Positions 1 to 9,132 of a stretch of DNA of 64,000 nt are shown here, piece after piece. Each line of letters begins with the position of its first letter. Position 1 is the first letter of the stretch. The DNA lies in the NCBI GenBank assembly GCA_945879145.1, contig CAMCUZ010000005.1, positions 1 through 64,000 of the forward strand. Direction: 5' to 3'. Source of the DNA: an uncultured Mediterranea sp. (GTDB taxonomy: Bacteria; Bacteroidota; Bacteroidia; Bacteroidales; Bacteroidaceae). The position numbers and the translations under genes are program-made. Under the pieces are notes generated by a model. It had not been told where the DNA came from, searched no databases, and worked only from the letters and a program-made list of their open reading frames with translations.

Positions 1-100
1 TTTTGGTACACATTTAATTCGTTATAAATATGTCTACCTATATCAGTATAAGACACAATCGTGACTAAGCCGCAAACGTATCAACCAAATATAAAAGTAA

Positions 101-168
101 TGTTTAACCTGGTCAACCAACTTTAAAAGTAAGGCTTGAAGTAGTCAACCAGAAGCGTTAAACTACAA
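101..168 (+). repeat. Dispersed IS-end-like repeat, uninterrupted copy
   Basis: TGTTTAACCTGGTCAACCAACTTTAAAAGTAAGGCTTGAAGTAGTCAACCAGAAGCGTTAAACTACAA; about 7 mismatches to the rejoined 56943-56973 + 57463-57499 copy. Confidence 0.75.
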
Positions 169-247
169 AATCTATTCATATACAATTTGCACACTTCTAT
201 ATAATTATAATAAGGTATAACCATTGATTGGTAAGATGCAAAGTTTC

Positions 248-259
248 GCAAACGATTGC
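248..259. promoter_or_regulatory. LacI-family operator-like palindrome GCAAACGATTGC upstream of susC
   Basis: GCAAnCGnTTGC-type dyad with central CG. Confidence 0.5.
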
Positions 260-315
260 AAACTCTTTTGCGGATATTCGTGGTCTATTTAACAATTACG
301 AAATATAAAATCTCC

Positions 316-323
316 TATTTTTG
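316..323 (+). promoter_or_regulatory. -7 element TATTTTTG upstream of susC
   Basis: TAnnTTTG match about 100 nt upstream of ATG 421. Confidence 0.5.
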
Positions 324-420
324 CGAGGTCATATCATGCTCTGCTCTGTATGGAGTAGGGGTATGATGTAACAGGAGAGAAAATTGTATTATTAATATTG
401 TTAACTTAAATTTTAAATGC

Positions 421-3400
421 ATGATGCAAGTTAATCTTAGAATCTGTCGAACGATTCTGCCCCTACTTTTAGGGTTGTTCTTGTCAGTAGGCGTTTATGC
501 ACAGACTATCACTGTGAAAGGGCATGTAAAAGATGCCTTGGGTGAGGTGATTGGAGCGAACGTCGTTGAAAAAGGTAACCCATCTAACGGTACGATTACC
601 GACTTGGATGGTAACTTTACGCTTACAGTTCCTAAAGGAGCTATCCTTCAGGTGTCTTTTATCGGCTACCAAACAGCCGAGGTGGCTGCTGCTCCGCAGG
701 TAGTCATCGAGCTGAAAGACGATACCGAGCTGCTGAGTGAAGTGGTGGTTATCGGTTACGGTGTAGCCAAGAAGAATGACCTGACTGGTTCGGTAACGGC
801 TGTGAAGCCAGACGAGATGAACAAGGGCTTGGTAACCAATGCTCAGGACATGATGCAAGGTAAGATCGCTGGTGTGAACGTAACCAGTAGCGGTGGTACG
901 CCTGGTGGTGGTTCTACAATCCGTATCCGTGGTGGTTCGTCACTGAATGCCAGCAACGACCCGTTGATTGTTATCGATGGTCTGGCTATGGATAACCAGG
1001 GTGTAAAAGGTCTGTCAAACCCCTTGTCAATGGTGAACCCTGCTGACATTGAGAGTTTCACGGTGCTGAAGGACGCTTCGGCTACGGCCATCTATGGTAG
1101 CCGTGGTTCAAACGGTGTCATCATCATCACCACGAAGAAAGGACGTTCTGGCCAGAAACCCAAAGTGTCGTACAACGGCAATGTATCGGTCAGCATGAAA
1201 AAGAAAACTATCGACGTACTCAGTGGACAGCAGTTCGGTGAGTTGATTGAAGAGTATTACGGTGTAGGTAGCACGGAGTGGAATCTCACTGCAGGTGCAC
1301 GTCCCGACGGCTCGCTGGCATACGCCAAGGAGGTGGATGGTAAGTATGTGTATAATAATACTGATTGGCAGGACGAAATCTACAAGGCGGCCATCAGTCA
1401 CGACCACAATATAACCATTTCGGGCGGTTTGAAGAACATGCCTTATCGCATCTCGCTGGGTTACACGAATCAGGATGGTATCTTGAAGACTTCAAACTTT
1501 GAGCGTTACACCGCAACGGTGAATGTTTCACCCAAGTTCTTTGACGATCACCTCACGGTGAACCTGAATGCCAAGGGTATGATTGCCAACAACCGCTATG
1601 CAGATGGCGGTGCCATTGGTGCTGCTGTCTATATGATTCCTACCTGGAGCATCCGCTCGAATGACGACACCATGAAGAACTACTTTGGTGGTTATCAGCA
1701 ATGGACACTGGATGGCTCGGCACTTGATGACCCCACCTGGACCATCACGGCTAACCGTAATGCTACAAAGAACCCCGTGGCTACACTGGAGCAGAAGGAT
1801 GATACGGCCAACTCAAAATCGTTTATCGGTAATGCTGAATTCGACTATAAGGTACATGGCCTTGAAGACTTGCGCCTGCACATGAACGTGGGTGGTGACT
1901 TCTCTACCGGTAAGCAGACGACGATTGTATCGCCCTACTCAACCGAAAACAACTACTACGGCTGGGACGGCTGGGAAAAGATTACGAAGTACAACAAGAT
2001 GTTTAATGCATACGCACAGTACTATAAGGACTTCAATGATGCCCATCACTTCGACATCATGGGTGGTTACGAGTGGCAGCACTTCTATCACAAGGGAGAG
2101 CGCGACGGCTACGGTCTCTATCGTGACACCAACAACGATGCTGGCAAGCGTGGTACTCCCTACAATCGTAATCAGAAAGTTTGGAAGAGCGAGAACTACC
2201 TGGTATCATTCTTTGGTCGTGCCAACTACACGCTGCTCGACCGCTACATGCTGACAGCTACCGTACGTTACGACGGTTCGTCACGCTTCAAGGACCACTG
2301 GGCACTCTTCCCCTCATTCGCCTTCGGTTGGAGAATCAACGAGGAAGCCTTCCTGAAGAACAATGAAGTAATCAGCGACCTGAAGCTCCGCCTGGGTTAC
2401 GGTCAGACTGGTCAGCAGGAGGGTATCGGTGACTACAACTACTTTGCTTCTTACAACGTGAGCGACATTGCCGGTACACCGGGTAGCGCTTATCCCATCA
2501 TTGGCGACGGTACGCTCTTTCGCCCCGATGCTTACAACCAGGACCTGACGTGGGAAACTACGACCACTTACAACGCTGGTATTGACTTCGGACTCTGGAA
2601 CGGTAAGCTGAGCGGTAGCGTGGATTACTACTACCGTAAGACTACTGACCTGCTGAACTACGTCGATGTGCCCGTGGGCTCTAACTTCCGTACGAAGGTG
2701 AACAGCAACATCGGTTCGCTGAAGAACACCGGTGTGGAGGCTTCGCTGACCTATCGCCCCATCCAAGGCAAGGACCTCTCGTGGGAAATCACCGCCAACG
2801 TGACCTATAACAAGAATGAAATCACCGAACTGATAGGTGGTGACGACTACTTCGTAGCTACGGGTGGTATCTCAGCCGGTACGGGTGGTAACTGCCAGGC
2901 TCATGCTGTGGGTCATCCCGCCAGCTCGTTCTATGTATATCAGCAGGTTTACGACAAGAATGGCAAGGCTATTGAAGGGGCTTATGTAGATCGCAACGGC
3001 GATGGCATCATCAACGACAGCGACAAGTACTTCTACAAGAGCCCCGCTGCTCCCTGGACCGCTGGTCTCTCTTCGAAGATTCTGTGGAAGAACTGGGACT
3101 TCGGCTTCTCACTCCGCGCCAGCTTCGACAACTACGTCTATAACGACCTGGAGGCTGGATCGGCCAACGTCAACAAGGGTTACATCTCGCGCCTGAACTT
3201 CTTGAGCAACGTGCCCGTAATGTCAGTAGAAAAAGGATGGCAGACCAACGATGCCGTGCTCTCTGACTACTACGTGCAGAACGCTACCTTCTTGAAGTGC
3301 GACAACATCACGCTGGGTTACTCGTTCGACAAACTCTTCGGACATAACATCAGCGGACGTATCTACGGTGCCGTGACCAACGTATTCACCATTACCGACT

Positions 3401-3495
3401 ACAAGGGCATCGACCCCGAAGTATTTGGTGGTATCGACAACAACCTCTATCCCCGTCCGTTCACCGCTCAGCTGGGATTGTCACTTAATTTCTAA
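421..3495 (+). CDS. SusC/RagA-family TonB-linked outer membrane receptor
   Basis: 1024 aa; signal peptide; carboxypeptidase-like beta-sandwich (VKGHVKDALGEVIGANVVEKG), SEVVVIGYGVAKKNDLTGSV plug motif, C-terminal barrel ending in F. Confidence 0.96.
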   Translation: MMQVNLRICRTILPLLLGLFLSVGVYAQTITVKGHVKDALGEVIGANVVEKGNPSNGTITDLDGNFTLTVPKGAILQVSFIGYQTAEVAAAPQVVIELKDDTELLSEVVVIGYGVAKKNDLTGSVTAVKPDEMNKGLVTNAQDMMQGKIAGVNVTSSGGTPGGGSTIRIRGGSSLNASNDPLIVIDGLAMDNQGVKGLSNPLSMVNPADIESFTVLKDASATAIYGSRGSNGVIIITTKKGRSGQKPKVSYNGNVSVSMKKKTIDVLSGQQFGELIEEYYGVGSTEWNLTAGARPDGSLAYAKEVDGKYVYNNTDWQDEIYKAAISHDHNITISGGLKNMPYRISLGYTNQDGILKTSNFERYTATVNVSPKFFDDHLTVNLNAKGMIANNRYADGGAIGAAVYMIPTWSIRSNDDTMKNYFGGYQQWTLDGSALDDPTWTITANRNATKNPVATLEQKDDTANSKSFIGNAEFDYKVHGLEDLRLHMNVGGDFSTGKQTTIVSPYSTENNYYGWDGWEKITKYNKMFNAYAQYYKDFNDAHHFDIMGGYEWQHFYHKGERDGYGLYRDTNNDAGKRGTPYNRNQKVWKSENYLVSFFGRANYTLLDRYMLTATVRYDGSSRFKDHWALFPSFAFGWRINEEAFLKNNEVISDLKLRLGYGQTGQQEGIGDYNYFASYNVSDIAGTPGSAYPIIGDGTLFRPDAYNQDLTWETTTTYNAGIDFGLWNGKLSGSVDYYYRKTTDLLNYVDVPVGSNFRTKVNSNIGSLKNTGVEASLTYRPIQGKDLSWEITANVTYNKNEITELIGGDDYFVATGGISAGTGGNCQAHAVGHPASSFYVYQQVYDKNGKAIEGAYVDRNGDGIINDSDKYFYKSPAAPWTAGLSSKILWKNWDFGFSLRASFDNYVYNDLEAGSANVNKGYISRLNFLSNVPVMSVEKGWQTNDAVLSDYYVQNATFLKCDNITLGYSFDKLFGHNISGRIYGAVTNVFTITDYKGIDPEVFGGIDNNLYPRPFTAQLGLSLNF

Positions 3496-3519
3496 ACCCT
3501 ATTTAACTGAATTACTGAT

Positions 3520-5112
3520 ATGAAATTTAGCTTCATAAAACATATTGCTCCTGTTGCAACCCTTATGTTGTCAGTGGGATTGGGCTCGTGCGTCAACGAC
3601 TTGGACGTGACGCCGATTGACCCCAGTACGAACATGACGGCCGATTACGACGGTCTGTTCGCCAAGTGTTATGCCAACATGGCCGTAGCCGGTAACGGCG
3701 GTGCCAATGGCGATTGTGACGTAGATGGCCTAGATGGTGGTACCACTGGTTTTGTTCGTCAGCTTTGGAACGCCTACGAACTCACTACTGACGAGGCTAT
3801 GTGCTGTTGGGGTGATGAAGGTATTCCTGCGTTTAACTACAACCAGTGGGGTGCCAGCCATCCGATGCTGCGTGGTTACTATAACCGTCTCTATATCGGA
3901 GTCACCTTCTGCAACTTCTATTTGTCTGAGGCTGCTGAACATGATAAGACCATGACGGCTGAAATCCGTTTCCTCCGCGCCCTCTACTACTACTACTTGA
4001 TGGATGGTTGGGGCAACATACCCTTCTTGACCGCCTTGAGCTCGGAGGCTGCTCCGCAGGCCAGCCGTAAGGAGGTGTATGAGTTTATCGAGAGCGAACT
4101 GCTGGAGTGCGAAGCTGATATGGCAGCACCGATGAGCAACACCTATGGTCGTGCCGATAAGGCTGCTGCTTGGATGCTGCTCTGCCGCCTCTACTTGAAT
4201 GCTGAGGTTTATACTGGTTCGGCTCAGTGGGCTAAGGCTGCTGAATATGCCAAGAAGGTGATGGACAGCGGATACCAACTCCACACCCAAGGCGAAGGCC
4301 AGTGGAGTGCATACCAGATGCTCTTCATGGGTAACAACGGTGAAAACGGTGCGCAGAAGGAGGCTATCCTCCCGCTGCTGCAGGACGGTAAGCAGACCAC
4401 CAGCTGGGGTACTACCCTCTTCCTGATGGCTTCTACCTTCCAGAAGGATATGACCATCAGCGGTTCGGGTACCAACAACACCACCGAAATCTGGGCTGGT
4501 AACCGTTGCCGTCCCGACCTGATTAAGAAGTTCTTCCCCAACGGTGGCATCCCCAATGGCGACCTGAATACGATGGTAGTTGCTGCAGGCGATGACCGTG
4601 CTCTCTTCTGGGGTCAGGACCGTTCGCTCGACATCGAGGACGTTGCAACCTTCGAGAGCGGCTTCTCTTGCGCCAAGTTCCATAATTTCTACTCCAATGG
4701 CGCCACGCCGAAGGATCCTCAGTTCCCCGATGCAGACTTCTTCCTGATGCGTGCTGCCGAGGCTTACTTGGCTTATGCCGAGGCTACTGCCCGCCAGAAC
4801 AACGGAACGACAACAGCTGAAGGCGCTAATGCCATCAATAAGCTCCGTGCACGAGCCAACAACAAGGACCAAAAGACTTCGTACTCACTTAACGAAATCC
4901 TCGATGAGTGGTGCCGCGAGTTCTTCTTCGAAGGACGTCGTCGTACGGACCTGATCCGCTTCGGCAAGTTCGGCGGTGCAAGCGACTACAAATGGCAGTG
5001 GAAGGGTGGCTCCTTCGAAGGCACCAACTTCAGCGCCAACCTCAACATCTTCGCTATCCCCGACACGGATATGAATTCCAACCACAACCTGGTGCAGAAC
5101 CCGGGCTATTAA
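3520..5112 (+). CDS. SusD/RagB-family nutrient-binding lipoprotein
   Basis: 530 aa; lipobox LGSC; directly downstream of SusC; WCREFFFEGRRRTDLIRFGKF C-terminal SusD motif. Confidence 0.96.
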   Translation: MKFSFIKHIAPVATLMLSVGLGSCVNDLDVTPIDPSTNMTADYDGLFAKCYANMAVAGNGGANGDCDVDGLDGGTTGFVRQLWNAYELTTDEAMCCWGDEGIPAFNYNQWGASHPMLRGYYNRLYIGVTFCNFYLSEAAEHDKTMTAEIRFLRALYYYYLMDGWGNIPFLTALSSEAAPQASRKEVYEFIESELLECEADMAAPMSNTYGRADKAAAWMLLCRLYLNAEVYTGSAQWAKAAEYAKKVMDSGYQLHTQGEGQWSAYQMLFMGNNGENGAQKEAILPLLQDGKQTTSWGTTLFLMASTFQKDMTISGSGTNNTTEIWAGNRCRPDLIKKFFPNGGIPNGDLNTMVVAAGDDRALFWGQDRSLDIEDVATFESGFSCAKFHNFYSNGATPKDPQFPDADFFLMRAAEAYLAYAEATARQNNGTTTAEGANAINKLRARANNKDQKTSYSLNEILDEWCREFFFEGRRRTDLIRFGKFGGASDYKWQWKGGSFEGTNFSANLNIFAIPDTDMNSNHNLVQNPGY

Positions 5113-5157
5113 TCTTCAACGGTGTTCTTTTATAAACATTATAGCATAATATAAGAT

Positions 5158-6294
5158 ATGAAGAAATTATCCATATACAGCATGTTGCTCGCAGGGTTGA
5201 TGGCGTTTGCCTCCTGCGAAGCCGACAGAGACTCCAACCCCGTGCTGCAGGAACCTACTGAGTTTGTACTCAACACGCCTGCCTACGTGAACTCTGTCTA
5301 TGACCTCAGCAGCTCAAAGACTATTGAGCTGACCTGCTCGCAACCTAACTTCGGCTATACCGCTCCCACCATCTATGGAGTGGAGGTGTCGCTGACGCAG
5401 GATTTTGCCAACAGTATTGCCCTCGACACGAAATATACCACGGCAAAGATGGCTGTGGATGCATCGGAAATGGCTGTGGCCTTCACCAACCTCTGGGTGG
5501 CTGAGGGTAAACTGGAAGCTGACTTCCCGATGACCAGCGAGTTCTATGTGCGTGTGGTTGCTGAACTGACTGCAGCCAGCGGTACGATTGCTTCCATCAA
5601 GTCGAACGTGGTGAAGCTGCCTACCGTTCGCTCAGAGTTTGCACTGCCTCCTGTGAAGCTGCCTACCAAACTCTACCTGATTGGTGGCTTCTGCGACTGG
5701 GCTTGGGCCAACGCTCCCGAGATGATTCCTACCGTGGATGGTACGACGGGTGTCTTCTGGCGTATGGTTTACCTGCCTGCCAACAGCGGATTCAAGTTCA
5801 ATACGGCTACGGCTTGGGATGGTGGCGAAAAGGGTTTTGCCCACGCTACAATTAGCGACGTGGCTGGTGCCGGCACGAAGGACGACGGTGGCAATATTGG
5901 CGTAACCAACGGTGGATGGTACCTGGTAGTAATCCGCTCGGCTGTGAAGGGCCGCGACATTGAGTACACTGTAGAGATGCAGAAGCCCGAGGTATGGCTG
6001 ATTGGTGGTTGCACCACAGATGGTAAGTGGGATGAACTGATGGACGGTTGGATGTTCTCCGTACCTGAGACGGCTGACGACTACTTCGTATCGCCTGCCT
6101 TCGCCCAGGATGCTGCCGAAGGTCCCCGTGCTTACGTCAAGATTGACGGCTACGACTGGTGGAAGTCTGAGTTCATGGTATTAGACAAGAAGCTGACCTA
6201 CCGTGGTGCAGGTGGCGACCTCGACCGTGTTACTTCGAAGGCTGGACAGAGAATGTATCTGAACTTCACCAACGACACCGGTAAGATTGAATAA
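5158..6294 (+). CDS. SusE/F-like outer membrane starch-binding lipoprotein
   Basis: lipobox FASC; FVLNTPAYVNSVYDLSSSKTIELTCSQPNFGYTAPTIYGVEVS is SusE-domain-like; follows SusCD. Confidence 0.85.
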   Translation: MKKLSIYSMLLAGLMAFASCEADRDSNPVLQEPTEFVLNTPAYVNSVYDLSSSKTIELTCSQPNFGYTAPTIYGVEVSLTQDFANSIALDTKYTTAKMAVDASEMAVAFTNLWVAEGKLEADFPMTSEFYVRVVAELTAASGTIASIKSNVVKLPTVRSEFALPPVKLPTKLYLIGGFCDWAWANAPEMIPTVDGTTGVFWRMVYLPANSGFKFNTATAWDGGEKGFAHATISDVAGAGTKDDGGNIGVTNGGWYLVVIRSAVKGRDIEYTVEMQKPEVWLIGGCTTDGKWDELMDGWMFSVPETADDYFVSPAFAQDAAEGPRAYVKIDGYDWWKSEFMVLDKKLTYRGAGGDLDRVTSKAGQRMYLNFTNDTGKIE

Positions 6295-6310
6295 TCATCT
6301 CCATAGCGGG

Positions 6311-6329
6311 GCGGCGGCTCGTCCGCCGC
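6311..6329. repeat. GC-rich intergenic hairpin (GCGGCGG-CTCGT-CCGCCGC) between two SusE/F-like genes
   Basis: perfect 7-bp inverted repeat, 5-nt loop. Confidence 0.7.
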
Positions 6330-6366
6330 TCCATTACACTAACTCATTTTAATTATTGACAATCGT

Positions 6367-7875
6367 ATGAAAAAATATTTGCTTTATTCGCTTGTAGGTG
6401 CCGCAGCACTGGCCATGGGTGCTTGCAACGAAGATTTCAACGAGGATGTGGCCGAACCTCAGAGTTGGCCGCAAGAAGAGGCAGTCACCATTCCCGGATT
6501 CAGCGCTTCGGCTGCTGCAGCTTCCGACCTGGCTACGGCAGGTGATATGGTGACGGTCTTCACCTATGCTCAGCCCAGCGGCATGCCCGAAGGGACTATC
6601 ATTGAGAACTTCCGTCTGGATATTACCCCAGCTGATGTAGAAGGTGCTAAGACCACACAACTGAAGGCGACTACCGAGGGACAGGTATTAACGGCTGAAC
6701 TGCAGGCTCTGATTGAAGAGGCTTATGGCAAACGCCCCACCGAGCGTTCGCTCAATGCCAAGGTGTACGCCAACTTGATGAAGGATGGCCAGGCTTCTTT
6801 ACTGACCTGCGACCCCATCGTGATTAAGGCTACTCCTAAGGCTCCCTATATTGACAATGGCTATTACCTGGTGGGCGATATGTTCACCGTCAATGATGCG
6901 GATGGTAATAAAGTGCTGGATGGATGGTCGGCAGATGCTGCAACCGCTTTCAACCATAGCGGTGCTGACGTGTATGATGATCCGGTCTTCACGTTGATGT
7001 TCACCACAACAAAGGAGAACTCTTACTGGAAGATTATTCCAAAGAGCAACTACGATGGCGGCAATATCTGGGCTGATGGCGTAGTGGGCGTAGAAGTAAA
7101 TGGCGACCCCAGCCTGGAAGGTAAGCTGGTTAACGCAGGTGCCAATGCCGGTATGATTGAAAAGGCTGGCATGTACATCATGAGTCTGAACATGATGGAT
7201 TACACCTATACCATCAAGGAGGTGGCCCCTGAATACTACGTGATTGGTGAGATGCAGGGTTGGAACAACTCAGCTACAGGCATGACCAACATGCTCTACC
7301 CGACGACCCCGATGATTCAGAGCTACACCACCAAGTGGGTAGGTGCTGCTAACTTCAAGCTGAGTTTGAGCAGTGATATTGGTAACTGGGATGCTTGCTT
7401 TGGAGCCACTTTTGATGGTTGCAGTGAAGCAGAAGCTGCTCTTACTAACAACCATTCCGGTGCCATCGTTTGTCCCGAGAAGGATGCATACTATACTTTC
7501 ACGGTCAACTTTGCTACCATGAGTTATGAATGGAAGAAGCTGGATAACCAAGAGCCGAAGGAGTACGGATTCATAGAACTGCTGGGCGACTTCAACGGAT
7601 GGCCTGGTAACGATACAAAGGGTGAGGTGATGACGAAACTCGAAAAGGCTCCTCACAACTGGTATTTAGCAGGTTTGAAGATTGAGGCGGCAGGAAACAT
7701 CAAGTTCCGTGCAGATGCTAACTGGTCAGTGAATTGGGGTGCTGGTGTGGACATTGCAACCGATAACAGCGGCGTAGGTGTTCAGAACGGTGATAACAAC
7801 AAAATACCTGCTGGTACCTACAATGTATTCTTCAACGACATCACAGGTCAGTTTGTATTCAAAGCCGTAGAATAA
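6367..7875 (+). CDS. SusE/F-like outer membrane starch-binding lipoprotein with repeated carbohydrate-binding modules
   Basis: lipobox MGAC; repeated YYVIGEMQGWNN / FIELLGDFNGWPG modules. Confidence 0.85.
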   Translation: MKKYLLYSLVGAAALAMGACNEDFNEDVAEPQSWPQEEAVTIPGFSASAAAASDLATAGDMVTVFTYAQPSGMPEGTIIENFRLDITPADVEGAKTTQLKATTEGQVLTAELQALIEEAYGKRPTERSLNAKVYANLMKDGQASLLTCDPIVIKATPKAPYIDNGYYLVGDMFTVNDADGNKVLDGWSADAATAFNHSGADVYDDPVFTLMFTTTKENSYWKIIPKSNYDGGNIWADGVVGVEVNGDPSLEGKLVNAGANAGMIEKAGMYIMSLNMMDYTYTIKEVAPEYYVIGEMQGWNNSATGMTNMLYPTTPMIQSYTTKWVGAANFKLSLSSDIGNWDACFGATFDGCSEAEAALTNNHSGAIVCPEKDAYYTFTVNFATMSYEWKKLDNQEPKEYGFIELLGDFNGWPGNDTKGEVMTKLEKAPHNWYLAGLKIEAAGNIKFRADANWSVNWGAGVDIATDNSGVGVQNGDNNKIPAGTYNVFFNDITGQFVFKAVE

Positions 7876-7906
7876 GTATTCGTTTTATACTGAAACCTCC
7901 ATAATT

Positions 7907-7946
7907 AAAGAGCGCATTCCATGCTACGTGGATTGCGCTCTTTCTT
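7907..7946 (+). terminator. Rho-independent terminator at the end of the Sus operon
   Basis: AAAGAGCGCATTCC...GGATTGCGCTCTTT stem (one mismatch) directly after the last Sus gene. Confidence 0.75.
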
Positions 7947-7983
7947 CTAGATGATCTTGATTCGTGTAAAGGGGATAATAGCA

Positions 7984-8016
7984 TAAAAAATGCCACCCCT
8001 TCGTGTGAGAAAGGAT
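7984..8016 (-). terminator. Terminator of tRNA-Ala
   Basis: minus strand GCCATCCTT...AAGGGGTGGC followed by ATTTTTT. Confidence 0.6.
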
Positions 8017-8026
8017 GGCTTCAGTG

Positions 8027-8104
8027 TGGTGGAGCGTATGAGACTCGAACTCATCACCTCGACACTGCCAGTGTCGCGCTCTAGCCAGATGAGCTAACGC
8101 CCCG
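8027..8104 (-). tRNA. tRNA-Ala (anticodon GGC), CCA encoded
   Basis: minus strand GGGGCGT acceptor, GCTC/GAGC D stem, CGACA-CTGGCAG-TGTCG anticodon arm, ATGAG-TTCGAGT-CTCAT T arm, ACGCTCC+A+CCA; G3:U70 alanine identity pair present. Confidence 0.95.
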
Positions 8105-8203
8105 TTTTGAAATCGTTTTCAGAATCTTTTCTGATTTTGACGCTGCAAAGATAATGCATATTTCTGAAATAATCACTATTTTTGCAGAAAAAATTTCAAG
8201 CCT

Positions 8204-8506
8204 ATGCTGATTTTTAATACGACATATCATTTAGAGGAGGAAAATGAACAGCTTTTCCTCATTTGGATGCAAGAATTCTACCTTCCAGCAGTAGAAAAGG
8301 ATGGCCGATTGAAGCATCCACGAATAGCTCGCATCTTGAGTCATCGCGATGCGGGTACCTGCTTCTCTGTGCAGTTTGAGGTAGAGAATTCCAGTGTGCT
8401 GCACCATTGGCACCAAGAGCTGGGCGTGAAGCTCAACGAGGAGCTATTGAAGACGTTCAAGGAGAAGGTGGTGGGATTTCCCACACTGATGGAGGTGCTA
8501 CTGTGA
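8204..8506 (+). CDS. DUF4286-like small protein
   Basis: 100 aa; [30 protein letters not shown]; overlaps the ruvC start. Confidence 0.75.
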   Translation: MLIFNTTYHLEEENEQLFLIWMQEFYLPAVEKDGRLKHPRIARILSHRDAGTCFSVQFEVENSSVLHHWHQELGVKLNEELLKTFKEKVVGFPTLMEVLL

Positions 8507-9075
8507 TACAGCCGGTTAAGGAGAAAATCGTGATGGGTATCGACCCAGGTACCAACGTGATGGGTTACGGATTGATACGCATTACGGGTACCAAGGCAGA
8601 GATGATTGCCATGGGGGTGATTGACTTGCGTAAGATAGGAGACACCTATCTTAAGTTAAAACACATCCACAACCGCGTGTTGGGTATCATAGACAGCTAC
8701 CTTCCCGATGAATTGGCCATTGAAGCCCCTTTCTTTGGGAAGAATGTGCAGTCGATGCTGAAGTTGGGACGGGCTCAAGGGGTGGCTATGGCAGCAGCCT
8801 TGATACGCGACATCCCTATTACGGAGTATGCTCCGCTGAAAATCAAGATGGCCATTACAGGCAACGGACAGGCCTCAAAAGAGCAGGTGGCTGGCATGTT
8901 GCAACGCATGCTTCACATTGATGCCGGTGAGATGCCGAAGTTTATGGATGCCACTGATGCCTTGGCTGCTGCCTATTGTCACTACCTGCAGATGGGGCGA
9001 CCCGCCGTAGAGAAAGCTTATAAGAGCTGGAAGGACTTCATTGCCAAGAATCCCGGTAAAACACATGGGGCTTGA
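8503..9075 (+). CDS. ruvC: Holliday junction endodeoxyribonuclease RuvC
   Basis: [62 protein letters not shown] start inferred at 8503 with GTGA overlap (track ORF opens at 8407). Confidence 0.95.
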   Translation: MIQPVKEKIVMGIDPGTNVMGYGLIRITGTKAEMIAMGVIDLRKIGDTYLKLKHIHNRVLGIIDSYLPDELAIEAPFFGKNVQSMLKLGRAQGVAMAAALIRDIPITEYAPLKIKMAITGNGQASKEQVAGMLQRMLHIDAGEMPKFMDATDALAAAYCHYLQMGRPAVEKAYKSWKDFIAKNPGKTHGA

Positions 9076-9132
9076 GTGATGAGTGTTTTGTGATTTAGGA
9101 AATTTTATATCTTAAAAACTTAAAATATCGCC

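Noticed and set aside
3730-4872. 380-aa ORF antisense to SusD
   Set aside because: Shadow ORF of a high-GC3 gene; no recognisable domain and fully overlapped by a confident SusD CDS
8407-8502. Upstream 32 codons of the track ruvC ORF
   Set aside because: Overlaps the DUF4286-like gene out of frame; GTG at 8503 overlapping its stop gives a normal RuvC N-terminus
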